NCBI GenBank assembly: GCA_036984305.1
Contig: BQWY01000001.1
Span: 3,927,501 to 3,991,500 of the forward strand
Origin: Nitrospira sp.
GTDB lineage: Bacteria > Nitrospirota > Nitrospiria > Nitrospirales > Nitrospiraceae
DNA length: 64,000 nucleotides
Reading direction: 5' to 3'
The notes beneath the pieces are model-generated. The model was not told where the DNA came from and searched no databases. It saw only the letters and a list, made by a program, of their open reading frames with translations. Made by a program: the position numbers and the translations under genes. Positions 7,638-15,887 of the stretch are shown here, piece by piece (the stretch's first letter is position 1; each line of letters opens with the position of its first letter).

Positions 7638-8824
7638 GCCGCGACCGTCACAGATACTCGATCCCACCCGTTCCAGAGGAACCCGCCTGGATTCCATGAA
7701 GATCGTTCGGGTTGCACGTCGCCTCGGCTGTCGGTCGCCCGGCACAGCAACGTGACAGGTCCCGACGCTGCGGCGTCCCAGCGATACTCCCACCGTCGCC
7801 AGGCATAGGGCACGTCGTTGCCAAGTAATGTGGCTGGTTTCCAATGTCGCCCGTCATCCATCGACACCTCGACGCGCGTCACCCGTGCCTCTCCCGTCCA
7901 TGCGACGCCGGCGATCGTCACCGGGCCAGCAGAGACCTCCGCTCCTTCGCCCGGCGTGACGATCAACGACTTGACGATCATCTCTTCCACCGGGACCATG
8001 TCCCCGCCCGATACCGAGGCCCCCGATTCCACCGGAGCGGTTGGATGCCGATAGGCCGTTTGCATGTAATACCCCTCCGCCTCGTGCCCCTGGACGCGAA
8101 TGGCCGCCAACCATTTCGTCCACGAGTCGGCCATCCATCCGGGTGTAACGAGCCGCAGCGGTCCTCCATGAAGCACGGGTAGAGGTTCATCATTCATACG
8201 GTACACGACCAATGTGGCCGGATGAAGCGCCTTCACCATTGGAATACTCCGAAAGAACAGCGGCGTCTTCGTGGACACCGGACGATCGGCTCCCTCGAGT
8301 TGCACGTGCTTCGCCTTGGACCGGTCGAGTCCCGCTTGCTCAAGGACGTCCCGCAGCCGCACACCGGTCCACCGCGCGTTCCCCACCGCCCCGCGTTCCC
8401 ATTGCACACCGGGTACACGCGGACGCTGATTGGCTCGCCCGTTTCCGCTGCACTGGAGGACGGCGGTGATGGTGACCTGCTCGAGTCGATTCAAGTCGCT
8501 GAGAGTCAGATCCAGCGGCGTGTCCACCAAGCCCGACACCGACAGCCGCCATCGCGCCGGATCGATGGCGTCCGGTGCGGGCGGACCGAAGTGGCTCCGA
8601 ACGAAAAACTTTTCGTTCGGCGTCAGCCACTCGCGAAAGACCGCAACATCGGTTTCCGCGTCGTACGGCCGTGTCACGTGTGTCCGGAGACCATTGGATG
8701 ACGGCGCATCGACCTGCGCACCCCAGCTCAACTGTCCTAATCCGCGGGGATTGGCGCCAACCACAACCGCGGCGGCGGCCGCCAGTTGCAGCATACGACG
8801 TCTGGATATCGAGTCATCGGCCAT
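7634..8824 (-). CDS. sorA: sulfite:cytochrome c oxidoreductase, molybdopterin subunit
   Basis: 396 residues from ATG 8824. A twin-arginine signal (SRRRMLQLAAAAAV) sends the folded enzyme to the periplasm. The oxidoreductase molybdopterin domain holds the cofactor-ligating Cys125 in VLQCSGNGR; HGGPLRLVTPGWM and SWTKWLAAI are also family signatures. The C-terminal Mo-co dimerisation domain spans about residues 285-395 (VTIAGVAWTGEARV, VEVSMDDGRHW). It oxidises sulfite to sulfate and passes electrons to cytochrome c. The overlap with sorB and the tetrahaem gene 41 nt upstream suggest one operon. Plain sulfite-oxidase homologues with other substrates exist, so the substrate is inferred. Confidence 0.88.
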   Translation of the reverse strand: MADDSISRRRMLQLAAAAAVVVGANPRGLGQLSWGAQVDAPSSNGLRTHVTRPYDAETDVAVFREWLTPNEKFFVRSHFGPPAPDAIDPARWRLSVSGLVDTPLDLTLSDLNRLEQVTITAVLQCSGNGRANQRPRVPGVQWERGAVGNARWTGVRLRDVLEQAGLDRSKAKHVQLEGADRPVSTKTPLFFRSIPMVKALHPATLVVYRMNDEPLPVLHGGPLRLVTPGWMADSWTKWLAAIRVQGHEAEGYYMQTAYRHPTAPVESGASVSGGDMVPVEEMIVKSLIVTPGEGAEVSAGPVTIAGVAWTGEARVTRVEVSMDDGRHWKPATLLGNDVPYAWRRWEYRWDAAASGPVTLLCRATDSRGDVQPERSSWNPGGFLWNGWDRVSVTVAA

Positions 8825-8865
8825 GTCTGGCGTGTCCTTTCCCTTTCTCCCCTTCACCCGATTTC

Positions 8866-10278
8866 CTACTTCGCCAACGTGCGGATATAGTGGATCAACT
8901 GCCACACCTCGTCGTCGGACAGATTCCCAAACGGCATCATGCCGGTTCCGGGCGATCCGTTCTTGATGATCCAGAAGAGCTGCCCGTCCGGAAGGCCCTT
9001 CATCGTTTGACCGCAGGTGAAATTCCGCGGCGGCGGCTGAAACGCCAGCCCCATGGCTCCGCGACCGTCCCCTGCCGTACCGTGGCAGTTCATACAGGCA
9101 AGCGGCGTTGCGGTCTGCTGGAAGAGCGTCTTTCCGGCCTGCACCGCTTTCGATGAGGCAGGCAACGGGTTCACCTTCGCCAGGAACTCCGCTGGTGCCC
9201 GTTGGGTCTTCCGCTCCTGCGGGCAGACGCCCATGCCTCCCGCCGTCGCGGCACCACCCTCGCCACCTTTGAACGTAGCCTTCAGGTATGCAATGACGTC
9301 GGCCACCCTCTGCTGCCCAAGCGTGAGCCCCCAATACGGCATACTGGGCGATTTGCCGACCGACACTCCGCCATGATTGATGACCGTATACAGATACTCC
9401 ATCGGGAGCTTGTCGAAGGCCATATTGGCGTGCACCGCTGGTTTGGGATTCAACCCGGAGGCGGCCGGTCCGTCACCTTTTCCCGTCATGCCGTGGCATT
9501 GCGCGCAATATTCCTTATAGACGATCTTGCCGCGATCGACGCTGGCATGGGCGAATTCTTCGCTCGTCCAGGGCTCGTAATAGCTAAAATGCTGAATCCC
9601 TTGTGTCGCGAGAAAGCCGATGACGGCGCGCAATTGCGGATCCGTCGCATCGGCCAAGAACTCCCCGGTATGCTCGATAAAGTCTTGTGGATTTTGCCCG
9701 AAGCGATACAGCCAGTCCATGTTATAGCGTCGACCGGCCTCCTGGAGCGCCGTGCTTTGGGGACCGCCGATGATCTGCCCGTTTTCTTCAATCGTATGGC
9801 AGCCCAGACAGGCGTGCGCCTTGTACGCCATCTGCCCGAACGTCGCCTCGTATTTCGACACCTTCGAGACGTCGAATGCCCCGGCCTTCACGCGTGGATC
9901 CTTGTTGTGCTCCTGAAAATAGTCGGCAATGGCGTTGGCATTCGCCTCTGATACCGTGATGTGCTGATGCGGCTCCTGCGAGAGATCCCAGCGATAGCCC
10001 TTGGCGTAGAGCGGCGGCTCTTTGCCCGTAAGCCAACGGATGAGCCAGGAGCGCTGGTACTTGCTGCCAGCCCAGATCAGATCGGGCGCCTTGAGATTGA
10101 AGCGGGAACCGGCGTGTCCCTCCAAGCGATGACACCCCGCACAGGTCGTCTTGATCATCGTGCTGATGTTCTTTTGTCCCTCATCGGACCATGTCGTGGA
10201 CAGGAAGCCCACGGCCGCCGTCACCCCCACGATACCGATCCGGACTGCCCATCGCCCGACTCGCGTGCTCCCCCGCAT
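8866..10278 (-). CDS. tetrahaem cytochrome c of three cytochrome modules
   Basis: 470 residues from ATG 10278, with GGGGAGGAG upstream. Four haem sites: CAGCH (46), CLGCH (157), CAQCH (258) and CMNCH (395). The first two belong to a less usual N-terminal di-haem part (LIWAGSKYQRSWLIRWL); the last two are ordinary class I domains with HINHGG/YWG and GSPGTGMMPFG loops. The last domain is preceded by the same AEFLAKVNPLPAS linker seen in 3792-4370 and 14058-14501. It lies 41 nt upstream of sorA and probably relays electrons from sulfite oxidation or to a reductase; this is inference. Confidence 0.87.
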   Translation of the reverse strand: MRGSTRVGRWAVRIGIVGVTAAVGFLSTTWSDEGQKNISTMIKTTCAGCHRLEGHAGSRFNLKAPDLIWAGSKYQRSWLIRWLTGKEPPLYAKGYRWDLSQEPHQHITVSEANANAIADYFQEHNKDPRVKAGAFDVSKVSKYEATFGQMAYKAHACLGCHTIEENGQIIGGPQSTALQEAGRRYNMDWLYRFGQNPQDFIEHTGEFLADATDPQLRAVIGFLATQGIQHFSYYEPWTSEEFAHASVDRGKIVYKEYCAQCHGMTGKGDGPAASGLNPKPAVHANMAFDKLPMEYLYTVINHGGVSVGKSPSMPYWGLTLGQQRVADVIAYLKATFKGGEGGAATAGGMGVCPQERKTQRAPAEFLAKVNPLPASSKAVQAGKTLFQQTATPLACMNCHGTAGDGRGAMGLAFQPPPRNFTCGQTMKGLPDGQLFWIIKNGSPGTGMMPFGNLSDDEVWQLIHYIRTLAK

Positions 10279-10316
10279 AATCTCCTCCCCTCCCACGATG
10301 ATGACTAATCAATGAG

Positions 10317-10736
10317 TTACGCCGATGATGCCCACGTAGCACCGGCTGTCGACAATCGAATATGCACAGCCGACGGCTTCAGCACGGTCTGGTGCACCGT
10401 GCACCCCTCTGCGACACGTAAGAGGCGCTCCTGCTCGGAAGGATTCACCGTTGCCGGCAGTTGAATACGGACCGTCATCGGTCCAACCCGATGGGGCCGC
10501 TCGACCATGTCATACTCGGCATCGACCACGAACCCCTCGCATGGGATGTGATGTCGCTCGCAATACCTCGCGACGAAGAACGCGATGCAACTGACCATCG
10601 ACCCGACAAAGAGTTCGACCGGACTCATGCCGGCGTTGGTGCCGCCATCCTCCGCCGGCTGGTCGGATACTACGACGTGAGCGCCGCTCAGAATATGGAA
10701 TTTTGTTCCTCCCCGGTAGGCTACAGACAGATTCAT
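10317..10736 (-). CDS. OsmC/Ohr-family protein
   Basis: 139 residues from ATG 10736, which overlaps the upstream transporter stop (ATGA). The OsmC fold is visible: NLSVAYRGGTKFHI, SPVELFVGSMVSCIAFFVARYCERH and CTVHQTVLKP. The two reactive cysteines of the family are probably Cys in MVSCIAF and CTVHQ. These proteins reduce peroxides or act on sulfur species. Being the third gene of an ATGA-coupled trio with a split YeeE/YedE transporter suggests a sulfur-transfer role rather than plain peroxide stress. Confidence 0.88.
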   Translation of the reverse strand: MNLSVAYRGGTKFHILSGAHVVVSDQPAEDGGTNAGMSPVELFVGSMVSCIAFFVARYCERHHIPCEGFVVDAEYDMVERPHRVGPMTVRIQLPATVNPSEQERLLRVAEGCTVHQTVLKPSAVHIRLSTAGATWASSA

Positions 10737-11263
10737 GATCGACTCCGATTCTCCGGCAATCGTTGGGCCAGCCAGATCGCGAGACTGCCCAGCGGGAGCG
10801 CCAACCAAATGCCTCGCACCCCCAGCCAACCCGACAGCGTCACCGGGCCATAATGTCCGACGGTCAATATTCCTTGCTCGAATTCAGGGATCAGGAAGGC
10901 AAAGGTGAGTGCCCCTACCAGCCCCCCCGACATGGTCACCAGCGCGTCGGCCTTCCCTTCGGCCGCGGCCGCCAAGGCGGTTCCGGGACAGTAGCCAGAC
11001 ACCGCAAATCCGATTCCAAAAATCAGACCGGCCTCGAGCACGCCTGGCATGTAGAGATCCTTGACCTTCATGTGTGCCAATCCCCATGCGTCCAGCAGAT
11101 GGACCCCGATCATGCCGACGCCGATGCCCGTCAGGATCAGCTTGATAATCGTCCAATCGCGCAGGCGCAAGGCGTTGATGATCTTCGTGTGACTCGATGC
11201 CCCCGCCAACTGCAGCAACGCTCCGAACACGACGCCCAGCATCGATCCGTACACCAGCTTCAT
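10733..11263 (-). CDS. YeeE/YedE transporter, C-terminal half subunit
   Basis: 176 residues, start ATG 11263 overlapping the previous stop. Four to five membrane segments with MKLVYGSMLGVVFGALLQLA, FGIGFAVSGYCPGTALAAAA (conserved Cys in the GYCPGT loop) and the terminal helix. Together with the preceding gene it makes the full YeeE/YedE (DUF6691) membrane protein. Homologues import thiosulfate (TsuA) or sulfur compounds using conserved cysteines. It is located with a thiosulfate-dehydrogenase-like gene. Confidence 0.86.
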   Translation of the reverse strand: MKLVYGSMLGVVFGALLQLAGASSHTKIINALRLRDWTIIKLILTGIGVGMIGVHLLDAWGLAHMKVKDLYMPGVLEAGLIFGIGFAVSGYCPGTALAAAAEGKADALVTMSGGLVGALTFAFLIPEFEQGILTVGHYGPVTLSGWLGVRGIWLALPLGSLAIWLAQRLPENRSRS

Positions 11264-11820
11264 GGGTGTTCCATCTGGTTTGGATGGTCGGGATACAACC
11301 ACCGCGCTGTCACGATTCCGCCGAGAAACACGGCCGCCGAAAACACGAACGAGCTCAACGCCAGTTGCGAGATACCGCTGATCATGTGGCCGGACGTGCA
11401 GCCCCCACCCAAGCGTGCTCCGAACAGGAGCAGGAAGCCTCCGGCAAAACTGGCAGCCAATCGCTTCACCGGCGAGGGACCAAAGCGTGCCTTCCACTCC
11501 TCCGGCACGAGGCGAGGAGAAAAGCGTCCGGTCAGCCACGCCGAAAGCCACGCGCCAAGGGGAATTCCGCCGACAAATGCGAATTCATACGTCGCCAGCG
11601 ACCATCCCTCCGCCAGCTCGCTCAGGTATGTACTTCGCGCAGCCAGCTCGGGCGCAGTCGCATGCAGAAACACCCCGTCGAGCACGACGTACTGGGTCGA
11701 CACTCCGATCGGCTGCAGCAGTCCAACCGCCGCAATCAGCACCAGCCCGATCCCCGCCCCTCCGGCCCACCACGGAATCACCGGCTGCGCCCTACTAGCG
11801 TCATTCGTGATTCGTGTCAT
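11260..11820 (-). CDS. YeeE/YedE transporter, N-terminal half subunit
   Basis: 186 residues. Membrane segments at about 16-36, 75-97, 110-135 and 145-172. Family signature FGARLGGGCTSGHMISGISQ with the conserved Cys. The first 11 residues (MTRITNDASRA) are encoded by a small tandem repeat, but a GGAGG site lies about 11 nt before the ATG, so this start is kept. The downstream partner starts at its stop codon. The likely cargo is thiosulfate or another sulfur species (TsuA-like); not proven. Confidence 0.86.
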   Translation of the reverse strand: MTRITNDASRAQPVIPWWAGGAGIGLVLIAAVGLLQPIGVSTQYVVLDGVFLHATAPELAARSTYLSELAEGWSLATYEFAFVGGIPLGAWLSAWLTGRFSPRLVPEEWKARFGPSPVKRLAASFAGGFLLLFGARLGGGCTSGHMISGISQLALSSFVFSAAVFLGGIVTARWLYPDHPNQMEHP

Positions 11821-11836
11821 TCGCGATTCGTCCTCC
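11799..11836. repeat. short tandem repeat at the start of the transporter gene
   Basis: Three near copies of ATTCG(T/C)GATTCG are packed here, covering the last 16 bases upstream of the start codon and the first 22 coding bases of the transporter gene at 11260-11820. A related string occurs just before the cytochrome b start at 30928-30942. The role is unknown; it may be a spreading intergenic repeat. Confidence 0.5.
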
Positions 11837-11980
11837 TTGTCCAGTGCGTCAATCGTCTGTCGCGAAGTGGTGAGCGTACGGTACTTGAGCTGAAGAACAC
11901 GCTCCGTTCCGACCTGGGCCGTTCAATCTCTTTCTCCTTCTGGTCTGCAGTCTCGGATTCAACACTCAACCACGACCTCA

Positions 11981-11999
11981 CAATTGACGATTGACTCAT
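11981..11999. repeat. intergenic repeat, ATTGACGATTGAC type
   Basis: ATTGACGATTGAC followed by TCAT, 17 nt past the TsdA-like stop. The same 13 bases followed by GTCAT occur at 30981-31000, where the repeat contains the Rieske stop codon. The shared location just past a minus-strand gene suggests a repeat family placed at gene ends. Confidence 0.5.
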
Positions 12000-12015
12000 T
12001 ACGAATGCGCCGCTC

Positions 12016-12867
12016 CTAGTACGGTGCATCCTGCGGCTTTCCGCCCAGTGGCCAATCGAACCGCTTGTCCGGAAAGTCCGGACGCGGCTGCCGATTCACA
12101 TACGCAGCCACATCGTAGGCCTCTTCGCCTGTCAACCCATCTTCCTGTCCGAGCGGCATGTTGTGCCGGATGAACGACGCCGACACGCTGTTGCGTGCCA
12201 TGCCCGCGCCCACGGTATACGATCGCGGGCCCCAGAGCGGCGGCGCCATGGAAGTTCCGTGGCCGTCGCTCCCGTGACACCCGCTGCAGCGTCGCCGGTA
12301 CACACGCTCGCCTCGCGCCGGCTGGGGCGGCCTCGTCGTCGCAACTGTGCTGAATCCACGGGAGGCGAGCGCCTCTTCGCGAGACAGGCCCTCGGAAAGC
12401 CATGTAATGTACGCGACGAGGGCTCTTTGTTCCCGGCTTCCGGAGGAAAGCGGCGTCCCGTTCATGCTTCGTAAGAAGCAATCGTTCAACCGATCTTCGA
12501 GCGAGTTCACCCGTGCGTTGCGCGCTCGATACTCGGGATACACAAGCGTCAATCCGCTAAACGGCGCCGCGCCAACCCGACGCCCTGCATCCAAATGGCA
12601 GTTCGAACAGTTCAAGCCGTTGCCGACATGGGATCGCGCGCGCACCTGGGTCTGTGTCACCAGCTCATACCCCAGGCGGATCAGTGCACCTGATTCGTCG
12701 ACCGGCAGCGTCTCGATGGACCGTCTCTGGAGTTCGTCTCCTCCATGACCATGACCGATCCGAGTTTCGCCGACCGACTCTGACCAAGCCTCGACTCCTG
12801 GGTCGAATCCAAGCCATCCCACACAGACAGCAACCGCGAGGAGTGCGTTCCACACGGTACCGGCCAT
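12016..12867 (-). CDS. tsdA: TsdA-like di-haem cytochrome c (thiosulfate dehydrogenase family)
   Basis: 283 residues with a signal peptide ending near residue 27. Haem 1 CSNCH (87-91) is followed by LDAGRRVGAAPFSGL and NSLEDRLNDCFLRSMNG; the Cys130 in this motif matches the axial Cys ligand of Allochromatium TsdA. Haem 2 CSGCH (194-198) is a class I domain. TsdA couples two thiosulfates to tetrathionate, or the reverse, in the periplasm. Located beside a YeeE/YedE transporter and OsmC gene. The assignment rests on motif recognition; some relatives act in other sulfur reactions. Confidence 0.78.
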   Translation of the reverse strand: MAGTVWNALLAVAVCVGWLGFDPGVEAWSESVGETRIGHGHGGDELQRRSIETLPVDESGALIRLGYELVTQTQVRARSHVGNGLNCSNCHLDAGRRVGAAPFSGLTLVYPEYRARNARVNSLEDRLNDCFLRSMNGTPLSSGSREQRALVAYITWLSEGLSREEALASRGFSTVATTRPPQPARGERVYRRRCSGCHGSDGHGTSMAPPLWGPRSYTVGAGMARNSVSASFIRHNMPLGQEDGLTGEEAYDVAAYVNRQPRPDFPDKRFDWPLGGKPQDAPY

Positions 12868-13019
12868 GCTGCGAGCCGCATGCCAGGCCCCCGAACGCCA
12901 GCAATCGGGAACCAGTCGATTTCAGCTTGTTTTGCGGCGGCTTCTGGTCGGTCGTTTCGCCGCTTGCAGAGGAAGGCTACACGTTGTCAGTGCGGACTGG
13001 CGCACAATGCGACAGTCGA

Positions 13020-14051
13020 TTAGAACCGGTACTGCGCGCCGAGAGAGAGAATCGTATCGTTGAAGTCGCGAAAGGCATTGGTCGACGTGCGTTGCGTGCG
13101 TTGGAGCCCCAGCGTAAACAAGGCACGGGCTGTGGCCTGGTACCCAAGTTCTGCGAGTCCCTGATGAAGGTGATCACGCCGGCCGAAATGCGTATCCTCG
13201 GGAAGATCACTGGTAAAGTCCTTCCGTTGGTAGGTATAGGCCAACGAAAGCAGCCAGCGGGGCGAGATCGTTATCTCGACTCCGCCCGAAAGATGATAGA
13301 GACGATAGGAGACATCGTCGTTGAACTGAGTTTCTTCCGCCCCATCCGCGTTGCCACGCTCATACAGCGCGGTCACGTAGGCTCCCACTCTCGGCAGCAC
13401 TCGATAGAAAATTCGGGGCCCGAGGGTCCAGAAACGCGTGTCCCGTTCCGAGAATGGTTGATTGTAGGTCCGCAATCCGTACCGGCCGATGAGCGTGCCC
13501 ATCAAGCGAGATGTGAACTTCCGCTCGATTTCCATTCTCCATTTGCTGGTCGTGACGCGCTCGCCTTCGATCAAGCGTTGCCCGGTTTGCCGCTCGAGAT
13601 TAGGGCCAAGGAACAAATTTGGAATGTAGCGATACCGGAGTAACACGGACGTGGCAGAACCCAGATACTGACGGACCTGCGCCCGATAATCGCCGTGGGT
13701 AAAGACAGGATTATTGGTGAAAATGAAGCCGTGCCCCTTCACTGACAATTCAGTCTGCCCAAAGGAGGGATGCAGGGCTTTGATGACCTCCAGCGACGGC
13801 TCCCAAATGACGTCTTCCGGATTCCCAAGAGGAATGCCCGTCGGAAGACTGGGATCATCACTGAATTGCAACCGGCGGGCGGACGAAAACTGGTTGGCGT
13901 TGGTGGTATAGCTGACCTTCTGTTCCGCGATTGCCGTCCATTCCGCACGGACGGGAGATGAAACGCTACAGAGGCCAAAGGTTACTACCGCGCATCCGAT
14001 GCTGATGAAGCAACCCCGGGCCTGCCTAGCTGTCCATATCCTGCTCCACAT
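13020..14051 (-). CDS. outer-membrane beta-barrel protein
   Basis: 343 residues, signal peptide to about residue 36 (SSPVRA). The remainder is alternating hydrophobic/polar strands with many Arg and Tyr (QKVSYTT, LLRYRYIPNLFLG, AYVTALYERG, LLSLAYTYQRKDF) and ends in QYRF; a C-terminal Phe is the usual Omp signal for BAM assembly. No haem site. It starts 6 nt after the monohaem cytochrome at 14058-14501, so translation of the two is tightly linked. It may be a porin or a scaffold for a cytochrome in the outer membrane; the substrate is unknown. Confidence 0.78.
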   Translation of the reverse strand: MWSRIWTARQARGCFISIGCAVVTFGLCSVSSPVRAEWTAIAEQKVSYTTNANQFSSARRLQFSDDPSLPTGIPLGNPEDVIWEPSLEVIKALHPSFGQTELSVKGHGFIFTNNPVFTHGDYRAQVRQYLGSATSVLLRYRYIPNLFLGPNLERQTGQRLIEGERVTTSKWRMEIERKFTSRLMGTLIGRYGLRTYNQPFSERDTRFWTLGPRIFYRVLPRVGAYVTALYERGNADGAEETQFNDDVSYRLYHLSGGVEITISPRWLLSLAYTYQRKDFTSDLPEDTHFGRRDHLHQGLAELGYQATARALFTLGLQRTQRTSTNAFRDFNDTILSLGAQYRF

Positions 14052-14057
14052 CCTGAC

Positions 14058-14501
14058 TCATGGCGCGCCAAATGATCGCACATAGAGCAGGACCTGCCAG
14101 GCCTCATCCTCGGTCAACACGAGGGGGATGAATGGGGCCATGTCGGTGCCAGGGCTGCCGTTCTTAAGTATCCACAGCAATTCGCCGTCCGTCCGAGCCT
14201 TCTGCCACGCGCGATCGGTAAAATTGCGCGGGAGCTTTCCGCGCAATCCCGGTATGTCACCGAGCCCTTTGCCATCGCGGCCGTGGCAGGTGACGCAAAA
14301 GGCTTTGCCGTGAAAAATCGACTTGCCGCGCTCGATCTGCTCGGCGGTCGCGGGAAACGGATTGGTCCAGGTTCTGGCCTCCTCGATTTGGTCCGGCGGT
14401 ACACGCGACCTCAATACTTCGGCATCGGCTGCGAAGAGAGCGGCCGCACAACTTACTTCGAGAACAAACTGCACCGCCAACGTCACCGATAGACGTCTCA
14501 A
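14058..14501 (-). CDS. monohaem cytochrome c coupled to the beta-barrel gene
   Basis: 147 residues, signal peptide to about residue 24. Linker RVPPDQIEEARTWTNPFPAT, haem site CVTCHGRDGKG (about residue 69), LRGKLPRNFTDRAW, Met region GSPGTDMAPFIP and final helix AWQVLLYVRSFG. Same layout as 3792-4370. The stop codon is 6 nt before the beta-barrel start, suggesting a functional pair. Predicted to be periplasmic, passing electrons to or from an outer-membrane partner, but direct evidence is lacking. Confidence 0.86.
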   Translation of the reverse strand: MRRLSVTLAVQFVLEVSCAAALFAADAEVLRSRVPPDQIEEARTWTNPFPATAEQIERGKSIFHGKAFCVTCHGRDGKGLGDIPGLRGKLPRNFTDRAWQKARTDGELLWILKNGSPGTDMAPFIPLVLTEDEAWQVLLYVRSFGAP

Positions 14502-14633
14502 GCGACCTCCCCTGGTAAGCGAAGAAAGGTTTAGACAGGAATCGGGGCGATCCCGCCTGTGAGCCTAAGACTGCCCCGATTCGTGTACATCATCCGGCGC
14601 GTACCGACACGCGCAGCAACCCGGCTAGGTCCC

Positions 14634-15158
14634 TTACTTCTCGCTGTGCCCGGGAAACTGATGCCCCAGCGACTGTGGGAATGTCACCGACCCGTCAGGA
14701 AATTCCTTGCCCGGCTGCCAGAGCTGGTAAATCACCCCGTCGGTTTTCGACGCCGCTTCCGCAACTTTCTTTGCCTGATCTTCCGGCATGTCCAACACTT
14801 GCACACGCCCCGTCGCGATCTCGACCTTGTGATCGTGGAAAAAGCGATGCCATTGGATCGGGGAAAGCTTGCGGCTCAGGTCCTTCGCCACGAAATATTC
14901 GACCCCCAAAAGCTTCGCCTTGGGGTCCGTGGAGTCGAACAATAGGCATTGCAGAATCTGGTCGGAGATGCCTTTGCAGTAGTGATGGAAGGGCCCACCC
15001 GGCTCGCCGTTCGGCATGAGATGCGGAGCTTGCACATGAATGTCATAGCCCTCTGCCGGCGACTTAGGATCGTCGGCAAGCGCCAGACCCGACCATCCTG
15101 CCATCGCCATTGCACATACCACCGCGGTCAACGAACGTCCCAACACTGTCTGTCGCAT
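14634..15158 (-). CDS. DUF1264 family secreted protein
   Basis: 174 residues from ATG 15158, with AGGAGG 7 nt upstream; a longer start at 15200 is not needed. Signal peptide to about residue 28. The body shows DUF1264 features: IHVQAPHLMPNGEPGGPFHH, YCKGISDQILQCLLFDSTDP, LLGVEYFVAK and IQWHRFFHDHKVEI. The plant relatives are oil-body-associated proteins; the bacterial function is not established. Nearby are cytochromes and a small secreted protein. Confidence 0.82.
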   Translation of the reverse strand: MRQTVLGRSLTAVVCAMAMAGWSGLALADDPKSPAEGYDIHVQAPHLMPNGEPGGPFHHYCKGISDQILQCLLFDSTDPKAKLLGVEYFVAKDLSRKLSPIQWHRFFHDHKVEIATGRVQVLDMPEDQAKKVAEAASKTDGVIYQLWQPGKEFPDGSVTFPQSLGHQFPGHSEK

Positions 15159-15461
15159 ATCGGCCTCCTGTGTGTGAAGAAATGAGCGGTACCCATCCAC
15201 CGATGGGTCACCCTATGAATCCTGGACGTTAGAGACAGATCCAGGAGAAACGATTCATCTCCGGATGTTTTGGTTTTTGGCGAGCCGCACAACCGCCAGC
15301 AATGCCGGAGGAGTCCAGCCGATAGCCACAGAGTGACCCGCGCGTAGCCCATCCTAGAGAACCACTTCCGCCAAGTCCATGACTTGGTCCATGCCACCCG
15401 GCTTCCAGCCCCGTCGAGGGCCACACCGTCCTAAACCCGCCGAACCTCGGGACGGCTGACG
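15159..15461. other. intergenic, nothing recognised
   Basis: 303 bases between the DUF1264 gene and a small secreted protein. No frame with a ribosome site or family motif was found, and no clear promoter pair. It should hold the promoter of the DUF1264 gene. Confidence 0.4.
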
Positions 15462-15833
15462 CTACTGAGCCACAAAATCGAGGCTAAGGCGTTCCTTCTT
15501 GGTCGTCGTGGCGCATTGCAAGTCGATGCTCCAACGGCCTGGGGGTCCCGCTTTCGGAACCTGCCATGTCCAGGCCGCATGACCGTTCGAGTCCACGGAC
15601 TGGGCTGACAACCCGACGCGCTGGACGGGCTTTTCCTCATTCCACGCCTTGCCCACACACAGGGCCCCGGCCTCGGTCTCTACCATGAGTTCGGCCTTCC
15701 CTCCAAGGGCGACCGATTCGGTGAGCGTCACGACCTTAACCGTCAGATCAGACACGCCGAAGGCGCGCATCGGCCCCACACCGAAGTAGAGCACCAGCGC
15801 CGAGAAAACATGCATCGTACGCGTGCGTCTCAT
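15462..15833 (-). CDS. small secreted protein, function unknown
   Basis: 123 residues from ATG 15833 (GGAAGGGGG upstream). Signal peptide ends near residue 26. The rest is a predicted beta-sandwich-like stretch: LTVKVVTLTESVALGG, AGALCVGKAWNEEK, HAAWTWQVPKAGPPGRWSID and LQCATTTKKE. It resembles an invasin or Ig-like domain, with two cysteines that could pair. Not recognised as a family. The end is 54 nt upstream of the phosphoketolase end on the same strand. Confidence 0.68.
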   Translation of the reverse strand: MRRTRTMHVFSALVLYFGVGPMRAFGVSDLTVKVVTLTESVALGGKAELMVETEAGALCVGKAWNEEKPVQRVGLSAQSVDSNGHAAWTWQVPKAGPPGRWSIDLQCATTTKKERLSLDFVAQ

Positions 15834-15887
15834 TCGTTCCCCCTTCCACCCCAACTTGCGCTGTTCCCCAGGCCGCCTTCGAGGCGG

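Noticed and set aside
11817-12029. 70-residue minus-strand frame between the transporter and TsdA-like genes
   Set aside because: Low complexity, spans repeat strings at both ends and lacks a ribosome site.
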